DNA of 64,000 bases from an uncultured Saprospiraceae bacterium (GTDB taxonomy: Bacteria; Bacteroidota; Bacteroidia; Chitinophagales; Saprospiraceae): NCBI GenBank assembly GCA_937139495.1, contig CAKZQC010000047.1:1-64000 (forward strand). Direction: 5' to 3'. Of the stretch, positions 1 through 7,835 are shown one piece after another. Numbering within the stretch: position 1 is the first letter of the stretch; the number at the start of each line of letters is the position of its first letter. Made by a program: the position numbers and the translations under genes. The notes under the pieces are model-generated. The model worked only from the letters and a program-made list of their open reading frames with translations. It made no database searches and was not told the origin of the DNA.

Positions 1-753
1 GGATTCAACTGCTTTTTCGTCAGCTCTTTTAGTTGGAACTGTAAATAGTTCAAAATGAATTTTATTTTCATCAATCCCTAATTCTTTTAAACTATCAGAA
101 ACATCAAAAATCATATCTTCGGGACCACACATATAGAATCCATCAGCATTAATTGAAACTGATTTTTTCTGAATTAATAAACTACATTTGTCTTTTGTAA
201 TTCTTCCTGCATAGAGATCTTCTCCATTATTTTCTCTACTATATATATAGTTTAAGTCAAATTTATCAGCATACGCTGTATTCAATTGATCTAACTCATT
301 CTTAAATATTACATCTTGTTCAGTTCTGTTTCCATAAAACAATATAAACTTTCCTCCAGAGTTCAGTACAGATCTAACCATAGATATAACAGGTGTAATT
401 CCACTACCTGCTGCAAAAGCAACAACATTATTTTTTGCAGTTCCTAAAACAAAATTACCGGTAGGTGTCATTAATTCTAACTCATCCCCTACAGCAACTT
501 CCTTAGTTAAAAATGATGACATTTTCCCATTTTCAACTAATTTAACTCCAATTCTAAAATCATCTTGAGCAGGAGAGCTACATAAAGAATATGACCTTCG
601 TACATCTTCTCCATTTATTTCTTTTCGAATGGTTACATACTGACCTGATTCATAATTAAACTCTGACTTTAGTTCTGAAGGAAGATCAAACGAAATTGAA
701 ACAGTATCTTTTGTTTCCTTTCTAACCTCTTTAACTTTTACTTTGGTAAACAT
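1..753 (-). CDS. paaE: 1,2-phenylacetyl-CoA epoxidase reductase subunit PaaE (C-terminus outside window)
   Basis: Electron-transfer subunit that passes electrons from NADPH to the PaaABC diiron epoxidase. The frame opens at an ATG at 753 and is open to the window edge, giving 251 residues. An FAD-binding motif RSYSLCSSP and a nucleotide-binding motif GSGITP are visible, followed by YMCGPEDM near the NAD-domain end. The C-terminal plant-type 2Fe-2S ferredoxin domain expected for the family would lie beyond base 1. The gene is divergent from paaA, not downstream of paaABCD as in many clusters. It is strikingly AT-rich: the first 120 window bases have about 28% GC by hand count, against about 45% in paaA. 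This suggests separate acquisition. The assignment could also fit a related ferredoxin reductase, but the context favours PaaE. Confidence 0.88.
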   Translation of the reverse strand, partial: MFTKVKVKEVRKETKDTVSISFDLPSELKSEFNYESGQYVTIRKEINGEDVRRSYSLCSSPAQDDFRIGVKLVENGKMSSFLTKEVAVGDELELMTPTGNFVLGTAKNNVVAFAAGSGITPVISMVRSVLNSGGKFILFYGNRTEQDVIFKNELDQLNTAYADKFDLNYIYSRENNGEDLYAGRITKDKCSLLIQKKSVSINADGFYMCGPEDMIFDVSDSLKELGIDENKIHFELFTVPTKRADEKAVES

Positions 754-773
754 ATTTTCTAATTTTAGCTGTG

Positions 774-781
774 CAAAAATA
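774..781 (-). promoter_or_regulatory. candidate -7 element of paaE promoter
   Basis: On the minus strand this reads TATTTTTG, matching the Bacteroidota -7 consensus TAnnTTTG about 20 bases upstream of the paaE ATG. No convincing -33 TTG was found at the usual spacing. Confidence 0.35.
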
Positions 782-905
782 TCAATTCTTAGCCAACATT
801 AATCATTACAAATGCGAATCCATTTAAAAAATAATTAACAAGTGACCAAAATCATACTATAATAAGCTTGAAAATGATTAAACTTGTAATCTTAAATTTT
901 GTTTT

Positions 906-1847
906 ATGGATGATGTAAAAAAATTAGAAGCGTTTCAGGCAAAGATAGATGCCGAGATAAAGATAGAGCCAAAAGATTGGATGCCTGATGGCTACCGCAA
1001 GACGCTCATTCGTCAAATATCACAACACGCACATTCCGAAATTGTAGGTATGTTGCCTGAAGGCAATTGGATAACGAGAGCACCTTCGCTCAAACGTAAA
1101 ATGGGCTTACTGGCAAAAGTACAAGACGAAGCAGGACACGGATTATATCTATATAGTGCTGCCGAAACACTTGGCACGTCTAGGGACGAAATGTTTGACC
1201 AATTGCATACTGGCAAAGCTAAATATTCTAGTATTTTCAATTATCCGACGGTCAGTTGGGCAGATATTGGAGCGATTGGCTGGCTCGTAGATGGTGCAGC
1301 TATTATGAATCAAGTTATGTTGACGCGCGCCTCTTATGGTCCTTATGCTAGAGCAATGGTTAGGATTTGTAAAGAAGAAAGTTTTCATCAGCGCCAAGGC
1401 TATGAAATCATGATGGTGCTTGCAAAAGGTACTCCAGAACAAAAACAAATGGCTCAAGACTCGCTTAATCGCTTTTGGTGGCCGTCCTTGATGATGTTTG
1501 GCCCTAGTGATGCCGAATCGAAACACTCGGCTCAGTCGATGGCTTGGAAAATCAAACGCAAATCCAATGATGAATTGCGTCAAGCTTTTGTCGATGCTTC
1601 TATTGCTCAAATAGAATATTTGGGACTAGAATTGCCTGACCCTGAACTCAAATGGAACGAGGAACGTGGACACTATGACTTTGGCGCTATTGACTGGAAC
1701 GAGTTCTGGAAAGTAGTAAAAGGCGGTGGCGTTTGTAACAAGTCTCGTATCAAAGCTCGCAAAAAAGCATGGGCAGAAGGAGAATGGGTGCGTGAAGCAG
1801 CTATGGCTCATGCCGAAAAACGAGCAGAAAGAGCGGCAAAAAATTAA
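906..1847 (+). CDS. paaA: 1,2-phenylacetyl-CoA epoxidase catalytic subunit PaaA
   Basis: Catalytic diiron subunit of the multicomponent monooxygenase that epoxidises the ring of phenylacetyl-CoA, the committed step of aerobic phenylacetate degradation. The 313-residue length is normal for the family. Ferritin-like diiron ligand motifs are visible as QDEAGHG (about residue 73) and EESFHQ (about residue 155). The N-terminal half contains the conserved MLPEGNWITRAPSLKRK block. paaB follows after 60 bases and paaC after it, so paaABC form one transcription unit. Antisense frames over this gene are shadows. Confidence 0.96.
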   Translation: MDDVKKLEAFQAKIDAEIKIEPKDWMPDGYRKTLIRQISQHAHSEIVGMLPEGNWITRAPSLKRKMGLLAKVQDEAGHGLYLYSAAETLGTSRDEMFDQLHTGKAKYSSIFNYPTVSWADIGAIGWLVDGAAIMNQVMLTRASYGPYARAMVRICKEESFHQRQGYEIMMVLAKGTPEQKQMAQDSLNRFWWPSLMMFGPSDAESKHSAQSMAWKIKRKSNDELRQAFVDASIAQIEYLGLELPDPELKWNEERGHYDFGAIDWNEFWKVVKGGGVCNKSRIKARKKAWAEGEWVREAAMAHAEKRAERAAKN

Positions 1848-1907
1848 AAAACTATCTAAATACCCAATAGTTAGAACTGCTATTGTTGTATTGCAAAAAA
1901 TAAAATT

Positions 1908-2195
1908 ATGTCTACTAAAAAAGAATGGCCTCTTTGGGAGGTTTTTATCAGAAGTAAAGCAGGATTGTATCACAAACACGCTGGTAGCTTACACGCAGCA
2001 GATGCCGAAATGGCGATTGAAAATGCTCGTGATGTTTATACTCGTAGAAATGAAGGTCTGAGTATTTGGGTCGTCCCTTCTGCCCAGGTGACCGCTTCGG
2101 ATCCAGCCGAAGGTGATATGTTTGAGTCTGCAAAAAGTAAAGTTTATCGACACCCGACTTTCTACGACATTCCTGATGAAATAGGACACATGTAA
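1908..2195 (+). CDS. paaB: 1,2-phenylacetyl-CoA epoxidase subunit PaaB
   Basis: Small structural subunit of the PaaABCE epoxidase. It bridges PaaAC heterodimers and is needed for the assembled complex. The 95-residue protein has the family's opening WPLWEVFIRSKAGL and the block HAGSLHAADAEMAI, followed by a region rich in Asp, Pro and Ser. It lies between paaA and paaC in the same orientation with gaps of 60 and 39 bases, consistent with co-transcription. Confidence 0.95.
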   Translation: MSTKKEWPLWEVFIRSKAGLYHKHAGSLHAADAEMAIENARDVYTRRNEGLSIWVVPSAQVTASDPAEGDMFESAKSKVYRHPTFYDIPDEIGHM

Positions 2196-2234
2196 GCCTA
2201 TCTTTTTCTACAACTTCATTTTATATTAGACGAC

Positions 2235-2993
2235 ATGAACAAACAAGACGCTTTATTTGAATACCTTTTGAGAATAGCTGACAATGCTCTTATTTTGGGG
2301 CATCGTATTTCGGAATGGTGCGGACATGGTCCTACCTTAGAGACTGATATTGGCATGACCAATATTGCGCTCGATTATATTGGGCATGCTCGCAATCTAT
2401 ACCAATATGCGGTAGAAATCGAAGGCAAAAATAGAACAGAAGACGATTTGGCATATAGCCGTGATACGACAGCGTTCAAAAATCTATTGCTCGTAGAGCA
2501 GCCTAATGAGGATTTTGCATACACGATTGTTCGCCAATTCATATTTGATAGTTTCAATTACCATTTCTTTGATGCACTGCAATCTAGTAGCGATGAACGC
2601 TTGGTCGGTATTGCCAAAAAATCAATCAAAGAAATTGCTTATCACTACCGTTGGAGTGCCGAATGGATAATTCGCCTAGGTGATGGAACAACCGAAAGCC
2701 ACAAAAAAATACAAGAAGCATTGGATGAGATGTGGATGTATAGTGGCGAATGTTTTAATGCGGACGCAATAGATAACCAACTATTGGAAGCAGGAATTGG
2801 CGTAGATTTAGCTGCTGTCAAATCCAAATTTGATACTCGTGTCAGCGATATTTTGAAACAAGCCACACTGACACTTCCTACGGAAGAATGGATGCAAGAA
2901 GGTGGAAAACAAGGCAACCACACAGAACATTTCGGTTTTATCTTGACAGAATTGCAGTGGATGCAGCGTGCTTATCCTGACATGGAATGGTAA
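2235..2993 (+). CDS. paaC: 1,2-phenylacetyl-CoA epoxidase subunit PaaC
   Basis: Non-catalytic ferritin-fold partner of PaaA. PaaA and PaaC form the core heterodimer of the epoxidase. The 252-residue protein has typical PaaC blocks: LGHRISEWCGHGP near residue 20, GHARNLYQYA, and the C-terminal HTEHFGFILTELQWMQRAYP. The family lacks a complete diiron site and this copy looks ordinary. The next gene, encoding a DUF3050 protein, starts 26 bases downstream on the same strand. Confidence 0.95.
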   Translation: MNKQDALFEYLLRIADNALILGHRISEWCGHGPTLETDIGMTNIALDYIGHARNLYQYAVEIEGKNRTEDDLAYSRDTTAFKNLLLVEQPNEDFAYTIVRQFIFDSFNYHFFDALQSSSDERLVGIAKKSIKEIAYHYRWSAEWIIRLGDGTTESHKKIQEALDEMWMYSGECFNADAIDNQLLEAGIGVDLAAVKSKFDTRVSDILKQATLTLPTEEWMQEGGKQGNHTEHFGFILTELQWMQRAYPDMEW

Positions 2994-3019
2994 TTTTTTA
3001 GTAGCATATTTTAATACTC

Positions 3020-3811
3020 ATGAATAATAATAATATCAAAGTAATCGAACAAGCGATTGCTCCACTTCGCCAACAATTGCAACAACACCCGATGTACACG
3101 GCACTCAATAACATGGACGATATTCGTCTATTTATGGAGCAGCACGTTTTTGCGGTATGGGATTTCATGTCGTTACTCAAAGCCTTGCAGCTGGATTTGA
3201 CTTGCACGCAAGTGCCTTGGCAACCAACGTCCAATCCTACGTTGGCTAGGTTTATCAATGAAATTGTATTTGGTGAAGAAAGTGACATTAACGAATTGGG
3301 CGAACCCAAAAGCCATTTTTTGATGTATCTGGAATCTATGCAGCAAGTCGGTGCTAGTACTGATACTATTTTGGAATTTTTAGGTTATTTGAATGCAGGC
3401 AAGTCTATCAAGGAGGCATTAGTTTTGATTAATATCCCTGATGCAGTCAAGTCATTTATACAATTTACGTTTGATGTCATTGCGACCAACAAAACGCACC
3501 AAATTGCCGCTGCGTTTACTTTTGGTCGAGAAGATTTGATTCCCGATATGTTTATGGAAATTATCCATAATGCCAAAAGAAGTGATCAAAAAGATAGATA
3601 CAATAAACTGACGTACTATTTGCAACGTCACATTGATATAGATGGTGACGAACATGGTCCTTTGTCACTACAAATGATAGAAGAATTGTGCCAAGATGAT
3701 GCTCAAAAATGGGCAGAAGTACAACAAGTTTCTACTGAAGCGCTACAAAAAAGAATTGCTCTTTGGGATAGTGTACAGTTGACGATTGAGTCACAAAGTT
3801 TAGCTTATTAA
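3020..3811 (+). CDS. DUF3050 domain protein (heme-oxygenase-like fold) in the paa operon
   Basis: A 263-residue protein recognisable as DUF3050 from the N-terminal pattern LFMEQHVFAVWDFMSLLKALQ and the later block GEESDINELG. The family is predicted to have a helical heme-oxygenase-like fold, as do many non-heme diiron oxidases, but I know of no established reaction. Candidate ligand residues include HVFAVWDF, HQIAAAFTFGRED and HIDIDGDEHGP. It lies 26 bases after paaC in the same direction, so it is probably co-transcribed with the epoxidase. A role in phenylacetyl-CoA oxidation or in repair of its products is inference only. Confidence 0.8.
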   Translation: MNNNNIKVIEQAIAPLRQQLQQHPMYTALNNMDDIRLFMEQHVFAVWDFMSLLKALQLDLTCTQVPWQPTSNPTLARFINEIVFGEESDINELGEPKSHFLMYLESMQQVGASTDTILEFLGYLNAGKSIKEALVLINIPDAVKSFIQFTFDVIATNKTHQIAAAFTFGREDLIPDMFMEIIHNAKRSDQKDRYNKLTYYLQRHIDIDGDEHGPLSLQMIEELCQDDAQKWAEVQQVSTEALQKRIALWDSVQLTIESQSLAY

Positions 3812-3841
3812 TTATTCCCCTCTCATAAAATATAATTGAAT

Positions 3842-4021
3842 ATGGAATCCCAACCTATTTTAGATGAAGTCATACACAAAAAAACAATCGCAGATTATTT
3901 TCGTTTAATTTCTGCTGCTTTTCTACTCCTAATTGGCGGTTTTGTTTTGATACCTACTTCCAACCAGTTCGTTATCATGCCAGAAAAGCCTCTTATTCAA
4001 GAAGACAAAAGGACTCTTTAA
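3842..4021 (+). CDS. small single-pass membrane protein with N-terminal ILDE tag (array member 1)
   Basis: A 59-residue protein. I chose the ATG at 3842 over an in-frame TTG two codons upstream because it gives the start MESQPILDE, which matches the N-termini of the next four genes. A hydrophobic segment follows at about residues 21-38 (LISAAFLLLIGGFVLI), then a short polar tail. It is the first of five tiny same-strand genes between the DUF3050 gene and paaD. No known domain is recognised. The shared N-terminal tag and operon position argue that it is real. Confidence 0.7.
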   Translation: MESQPILDEVIHKKTIADYFRLISAAFLLLIGGFVLIPTSNQFVIMPEKPLIQEDKRTL

Positions 4022-4055
4022 GCAAAAAATTGATACTCATTAGCCCCTTTTAGTT

Positions 4056-4304
4056 ATGAATACAGAACCGATATTAGACGACAATTCGCCAAACCCTAAG
4101 CGTTCTACAAAAAAAATCATTCTATCTTTTGTCATTCTTGGTGCTTTCTTTTTAGCTATTTTAGGCTTTCTGTTTTTTTCAGTTGGTGAAGCAGTAGAGA
4201 TAAGCCGCCCTACTCCTGACGAACTTATTATACCGCAACCAACAGTAGATTCTGTACTTCAAGAAGGACAAGAAGCAATCGAAGTTTTAGATAGTTTTAG
4301 ATAG
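4056..4304 (+). CDS. small single-pass membrane protein with N-terminal ILDD tag (array member 2)
   Basis: An 82-residue protein starting MNTEPILDDNS. A basic linker is followed by one strongly hydrophobic segment (about residues 21-43), then SRPTPDE and a C-terminal helix-like stretch, DSVLQEGQEAIEVLDSF. That tail aligns with DSLMQRGYEALDWLDSL in the next gene, so members 2 and 3 are tandem paralogues. The positive-inside rule would place the tagged N-terminus in the cytoplasm and the tail outside. No function is known. Confidence 0.72.
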   Translation: MNTEPILDDNSPNPKRSTKKIILSFVILGAFFLAILGFLFFSVGEAVEISRPTPDELIIPQPTVDSVLQEGQEAIEVLDSFR

Positions 4305-4333
4305 TTTTAGTCAATAAATTTATTCCCTATCCC

Positions 4334-4627
4334 ATGAAAGAGCCTGTATTAGACGAAAAAATTGAAGAAAAAAATAGCAAATCAAAAAAGTCTAGCGTAA
4401 TTTTCATGATGGCATTTGTATTTTTAGGACTACTGTTTACTGTAATTAATCTAAGAACAGATACCTCGACCATCAATATAGACCGACCTCCCATCTCTCC
4501 AGAGCCAGCATTAAATCCAGAAGAGCAAAGAGAACATGACTCTTTGATGCAGAGAGGTTATGAAGCGTTGGATTGGTTAGATTCTCTAATAGAGGTACAA
4601 CAAGATTCCATTGACAACAGTAAATAG
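4334..4627 (+). CDS. small single-pass membrane protein with N-terminal VLDE tag (array member 3)
   Basis: A 97-residue protein starting MKEPVLDEKIEEK. A Lys/Ser-rich linker leads into one membrane segment (about residues 22-41). The tail is acidic and Pro-rich, with DRPPISPEP and DSLMQRGYEALDWLDSL, and is paralogous to array member 2. Only two bases separate its stop from the next ATG, which points to translational coupling. No known domain is recognised. Confidence 0.74.
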   Translation: MKEPVLDEKIEEKNSKSKKSSVIFMMAFVFLGLLFTVINLRTDTSTINIDRPPISPEPALNPEEQREHDSLMQRGYEALDWLDSLIEVQQDSIDNSK

Positions 4628-4629
4628 CG

Positions 4630-4938
4630 ATGAGAAACGATGAAATCTTAGATGAGTTTGAGCCAGCTCCTAATCCTAAATTGCCTCCGCCAAGAAAACC
4701 AAAACCAGTTTCTGATGGCAATTACAAACTAGCTTTTTTAGCCTTTATGCTATTGATTGGTTTTATTCGCATTATGCGTGTCAGTTCTCCCAATACAGCT
4801 GATTTGAATATAATGAAGTCGAGCTCTACTAAAAACACGCCTATCAATATAGATTCCTTAAAGGAAAGGACACAACGAGAAATACGAGCTGTTCAGGAAA
4901 GTAGAGAAAAGCGAGCATTAGAAAATCCCTCACAATAA
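4630..4938 (+). CDS. small single-pass membrane protein with N-terminal ILDE tag (array member 4)
   Basis: A 102-residue protein starting MRNDEILDEFEPAP. A Pro/Lys-rich linker precedes a hydrophobic segment around residues 33-50. The C-terminal part (IDSLKERTQREIRAVQES) resembles the amphipathic tails of members 2 and 3 but is more charged. It starts two bases after member 3 and ends three bases before member 5, so members 3 to 5 are almost certainly cotranslated. No known domain is recognised. Confidence 0.73.
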   Translation: MRNDEILDEFEPAPNPKLPPPRKPKPVSDGNYKLAFLAFMLLIGFIRIMRVSSPNTADLNIMKSSSTKNTPINIDSLKERTQREIRAVQESREKRALENPSQ

Positions 4939-4941
4939 AAC

Positions 4942-5106
4942 ATGACAGAACCACTACTTGACGAAAAAGCTAACGCACCGACCCCAAAAAGTAATATTTC
5001 CCCCGTATTATTATTTTTCCTATTTACAGCTTTATTTTTGGTTGTTGGTTTCTTTTGTGTTTGTTTATTTGTCGGCTTATTTCTCAATCCCACGGGTATC
5101 TCCTAA
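4942..5106 (+). CDS. tiny membrane protein with N-terminal LLDE tag (array member 5)
   Basis: A 54-residue frame beginning MTEPLLDEKANAP and ending NPTGIS. After a short polar linker nearly all of residues 21-48 are hydrophobic, giving one membrane segment. The frame starts three bases after the stop of array member 4. An overlapping frame (4958-5149) with an unrelated basic sequence is a shadow. The N-terminal tag shared with its four neighbours is the main evidence that it is translated. Confidence 0.65.
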   Translation: MTEPLLDEKANAPTPKSNISPVLLFFLFTALFLVVGFFCVCLFVGLFLNPTGIS

Positions 5107-5182
5107 GATTTCAACTTCTATACTGTATCTAATTTCAACTATTCCATAACTTTTATTGTTGCAATACTAAACAGCCTAACAC

Positions 5183-5689
5183 ATGATAGATACAACAATA
5201 GACATGACACAAAACACCGAAATTTGGCAATTGCTAGACCAAGTAACCGACCCCGAAGTACCTGTATTGACAATACTAGATTTGGGTGTGGTGCGAGCCG
5301 TCAACAAAACAGCTAACCAACTCGAAATTGTCATTACGCCTACCTATTCGGGCTGTCCTGCTATGGATATGATTGAAGTCGGCATTCGTGCTATATTGCA
5401 AGAAAATGGCTACGAAAACGTAAAAATAAAACTCGTACTCTCTCCTGCTTGGACAACCGATTGGATTTCGGAAAACGGAAGAAAAAAACTCAAAGAATAC
5501 GGCATTGCCCCTCCAGAGGGCAATGTAGTCGATAAAAGCGTACTATTCGCTGAAGATAAAAAAATAGAATGCCCTCGCTGTGGCTCTCGCCATACCGAAA
5601 TGAAAAGCCAATTTGGCTCTACGGCTTGCAAGTCACTTTATCAGTGCTTGGATTGCAAAGAACCTTTTGATTATTTCAAGTGTCATTAA
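5183..5689 (+). CDS. paaD: phenylacetate-CoA oxygenase assembly protein PaaD (PaaJ, SufT/MIP18-like)
   Basis: Accessory protein needed for a functional phenylacetyl-CoA epoxidase, probably for Fe-S or diiron maturation. The N-terminal MIP18/SufT-like domain contains VTDPEVPVLTILDLG and TPTYSGCPAMDMIE. The C-terminal zinc-ribbon-like part has IECPRCG and CLDCKEPF plus a terminal Cys. The frame opens at 5183, but an internal Met at 5204 (MTQNTEIWQ) is an equally good start by family comparison. paaD is normally adjacent to paaC; here a DUF3050 gene and five small membrane-protein genes separate them. Confidence 0.92.
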   Translation: MIDTTIDMTQNTEIWQLLDQVTDPEVPVLTILDLGVVRAVNKTANQLEIVITPTYSGCPAMDMIEVGIRAILQENGYENVKIKLVLSPAWTTDWISENGRKKLKEYGIAPPEGNVVDKSVLFAEDKKIECPRCGSRHTEMKSQFGSTACKSLYQCLDCKEPFDYFKCH

Positions 5690-5697
5690 TAGAGGTT

Positions 5698-5717
5698 AGA
5701 CCGCTTTGCTGTGAGAT
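5698..5717 (+). repeat. 20-bp intergenic repeat, copy 1
   Basis: The sequence is AGACCGCTTTGCTGTGAGAT. Near-identical copies occur at 5770 (18/20) and 7907 (19/20), all on the same strand and all in noncoding gaps of the paa region. Confidence 0.6.
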
Positions 5718-5769
5718 GACAGATATTAGATTTTTTTTGACAAGAAAGTAGCATTGAGGAAAGAAAAAT

Positions 5770-5789
5770 AGACCACTTTGCTGTGATAT
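5770..5789 (+). repeat. 20-bp intergenic repeat, copy 2
   Basis: The sequence is AGACCACTTTGCTGTGATAT, matching copy 1 at 18 of 20 positions and lying 72 bases downstream in the same paaD-paaG gap. Confidence 0.55.
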
Positions 5790-5881
5790 TTTAGATTCTC
5801 AGATAGAATTTTGTTAATCCTCAAAATAGCCTTACTTTTAGGTGTAGCACTATTGTACAATCCTCAAAAAAATAAAAAATC

Positions 5882-6661
5882 ATGTCTGAAACACTCAAGA
5901 TAAATCAGCTCGAAGGGGTACTCACCTTGACCCTCCATCGCCCTAAGGCGTTCAATAGTTTCAATAGAGAAATGTCGCTCGCATTGATTGCGGCACTAAA
6001 AGATGCTTCCCAAAATGATACCGTACGTGCTATTGTACTGACTGGCGAGGGCAAGGCTTTTTGTGCAGGTCAAGACCTCAAAGAAGTGACAGAGGACAAT
6101 GGTATCAGCTTCGAAATGATACTCAAAGAGCATTACAACAGTATTATTACAGCCATTCGTGAAAACAAAAAGCCGATAATAGCTGCAGTGAATGGTGTAG
6201 CTGCTGGAGCTGGAGCCAATATTTCGTTTAGTTGCGATTTTACGATTGCGAAGCAATCCACTAAATTTACACAAGCATTCAGCAAAATTGGATTGGTGCC
6301 AGACAGTGGCGGAACCTTCTTTTTGCCTCGATTGGTAGGCTTGCAGCGTGCCAATGCTCTCATGATGTTGAGCGATAGTATTACGGCTCAAGAAGCGGTA
6401 GAAATGGGATTGATTTACCAAGCAGTAGCTGATGAAGAGTTTAATCAAACGGTACAAAAATTGGCGTATCGCCTATCCAAAATGCCTACCAAAGCATTGG
6501 GCATGACCAAAGAGCTAATCAATGCAGGTATGCAAAATGACTACCAAACACAATTAGCCTTGGAAGGCGAATATCAAATAATAGCTAGCGAAACGGCTGA
6601 CTACAAAGAAGGCGTACAAGCATTTTTGGAAAAAAGAAAACCTACCTTTACAGGTAAATAA
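5882..6661 (+). CDS. paaG: 2-(1,2-epoxy-1,2-dihydrophenyl)acetyl-CoA isomerase PaaG (crotonase family)
   Basis: Crotonase-fold isomerase that converts the ring epoxide to oxepin-CoA before ring hydrolysis. The 259-residue protein shows the oxyanion-hole segments GKAFCAGQDLKEV (about residues 53-65) and AAVNGVAAGAGAN. It also has the family catalytic Asp in GLVPDSGGTFFLPRLVG, a pattern typical of PaaG rather than a generic enoyl-CoA hydratase. The C-terminal trimerisation helices are present. paaH starts 12 bases after the stop on the same strand. Confidence 0.9.
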   Translation: MSETLKINQLEGVLTLTLHRPKAFNSFNREMSLALIAALKDASQNDTVRAIVLTGEGKAFCAGQDLKEVTEDNGISFEMILKEHYNSIITAIRENKKPIIAAVNGVAAGAGANISFSCDFTIAKQSTKFTQAFSKIGLVPDSGGTFFLPRLVGLQRANALMMLSDSITAQEAVEMGLIYQAVADEEFNQTVQKLAYRLSKMPTKALGMTKELINAGMQNDYQTQLALEGEYQIIASETADYKEGVQAFLEKRKPTFTGK

Positions 6662-6673
6662 AGCACTATAATT

Positions 6674-7831
6674 ATGAAAATTGGAGTATTAGGAGCAGGT
6701 TCTATGGGAATCGGTATTGCTCAAATAGCCGCTACATACGGACACGAAGTAGTATTGATGGATAATAATGCCGCTGCTTTGGCAGCTGCTATGACAAGAC
6801 TCAAATCCATACTAGACCGCTTAGTGACCAAAGAACGCCTAACGGCTGCCAATGGCGAAGCGATTTATAATAGAATAGAAACAACTTCTATTATGAATAA
6901 ATTTAGCGATTGTGGTTTGGTCATTGAGGCGATTGTAGAAAATATGCAGGTCAAAAGAACGGTATTCCAAAAAATGGAAGAAGTTGTAGAACCTACTTGT
7001 ATTTTGGCAAGTAACACCTCTTCCCTATCCGTATCGGCTATTGCAGCAGCTTGTCAGCATCCCGAACGAGTAATTGGTATTCACTTTTTCAATCCAGCTC
7101 CACTCATGAAGTTGGTAGAGATTATTCCTGCGGTGCAGACCAGTGCTACTACGACCCAAACGGCTCGTACACTCATCGACAGTTGGCAAAAAGTAACCGT
7201 ATTGACCAAAGATACACCGGGCTTTATTGTCAATAGAGTCGCTCGCCCATTTTATGGCGAAGCATTACGTTTGCTCGAAGAAGGTGTTGCCGATGTATCG
7301 ACTATTGATTGGGCAATGGTGCAGTTGGGAGGTTTCCGAATGGGTCCTTTTACTTTGATGGATTATATTGGCAATGATATTAATTATGTAGTGACCGAAA
7401 CGGTCTTTCATGCCTTCTATTGCGACCCTCGCTACAAACCTGCTTTCACTCAAAAACGCTTAGCAGAAGCAGGTTACTTGGGTAGAAAAACAGGAAAAGG
7501 TTATTATGATTATACCAATGCCGAAAATAATACCCCTCCAACAGAGGACAAGGTATTGGGGCAACAGATTGTAGATAGAATTTTAGCGATGCTTATCAAT
7601 GAAGCCGCAGATGCTTTATTTTGGAATGTTGCCACAGCCGAAGATATTGATTTGGCAATGACCAAAGGCGTTAATTATCCAAAAGGATTATTGGCTTGGG
7701 CAAAAGAAATTGGTTATGAGACTTGTGTCAATCGCCTAGATGCACTCTATGACGAATATCGAGAAGACCGCTATCGCTGTAGCCCACTTTTACGCCGTTT
7801 GGCGAAAGGCAGTACTACCATTGATTTGTAA
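6674..7831 (+). CDS. paaH: 3-hydroxyadipyl-CoA dehydrogenase PaaH (3-hydroxyacyl-CoA dehydrogenase)
   Basis: NAD-dependent 3-hydroxyacyl-CoA dehydrogenase for the beta-oxidation-like part of phenylacetate degradation. The N-terminal Rossmann motif GAGSMG is at residues 7-12. The catalytic His lies in VIGIHFFNPAPLMKLVEI, and KDTPGFIVNRV marks the domain junction. The 385-residue length includes a second C-terminal 3HCDH domain (VNYPKGLLAWAKEIG). It is the last paa gene in this run. paaZ, paaK, paaF and the paa thiolase are not adjacent. Confidence 0.9.
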   Translation: MKIGVLGAGSMGIGIAQIAATYGHEVVLMDNNAAALAAAMTRLKSILDRLVTKERLTAANGEAIYNRIETTSIMNKFSDCGLVIEAIVENMQVKRTVFQKMEEVVEPTCILASNTSSLSVSAIAAACQHPERVIGIHFFNPAPLMKLVEIIPAVQTSATTTQTARTLIDSWQKVTVLTKDTPGFIVNRVARPFYGEALRLLEEGVADVSTIDWAMVQLGGFRMGPFTLMDYIGNDINYVVTETVFHAFYCDPRYKPAFTQKRLAEAGYLGRKTGKGYYDYTNAENNTPPTEDKVLGQQIVDRILAMLINEAADALFWNVATAEDIDLAMTKGVNYPKGLLAWAKEIGYETCVNRLDALYDEYREDRYRCSPLLRRLAKGSTTIDL

Positions 7832-7835
7832 ACAG

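Noticed and set aside
1149..1610. Long antisense frame over paaA (153 codons)
   Set aside because: It lies fully inside a strongly conserved gene, has no recognisable domain, and reads as a codon-bias shadow. The same holds for the antisense frames over the M1-like gene, rlmD and the toxin genes.
4958..5149. 63-codon frame overlapping array member 5
   Set aside because: It is basic and low-complexity in a different frame from the tagged 54-residue protein, which shares its N-terminus with four neighbours and fits the operon spacing.
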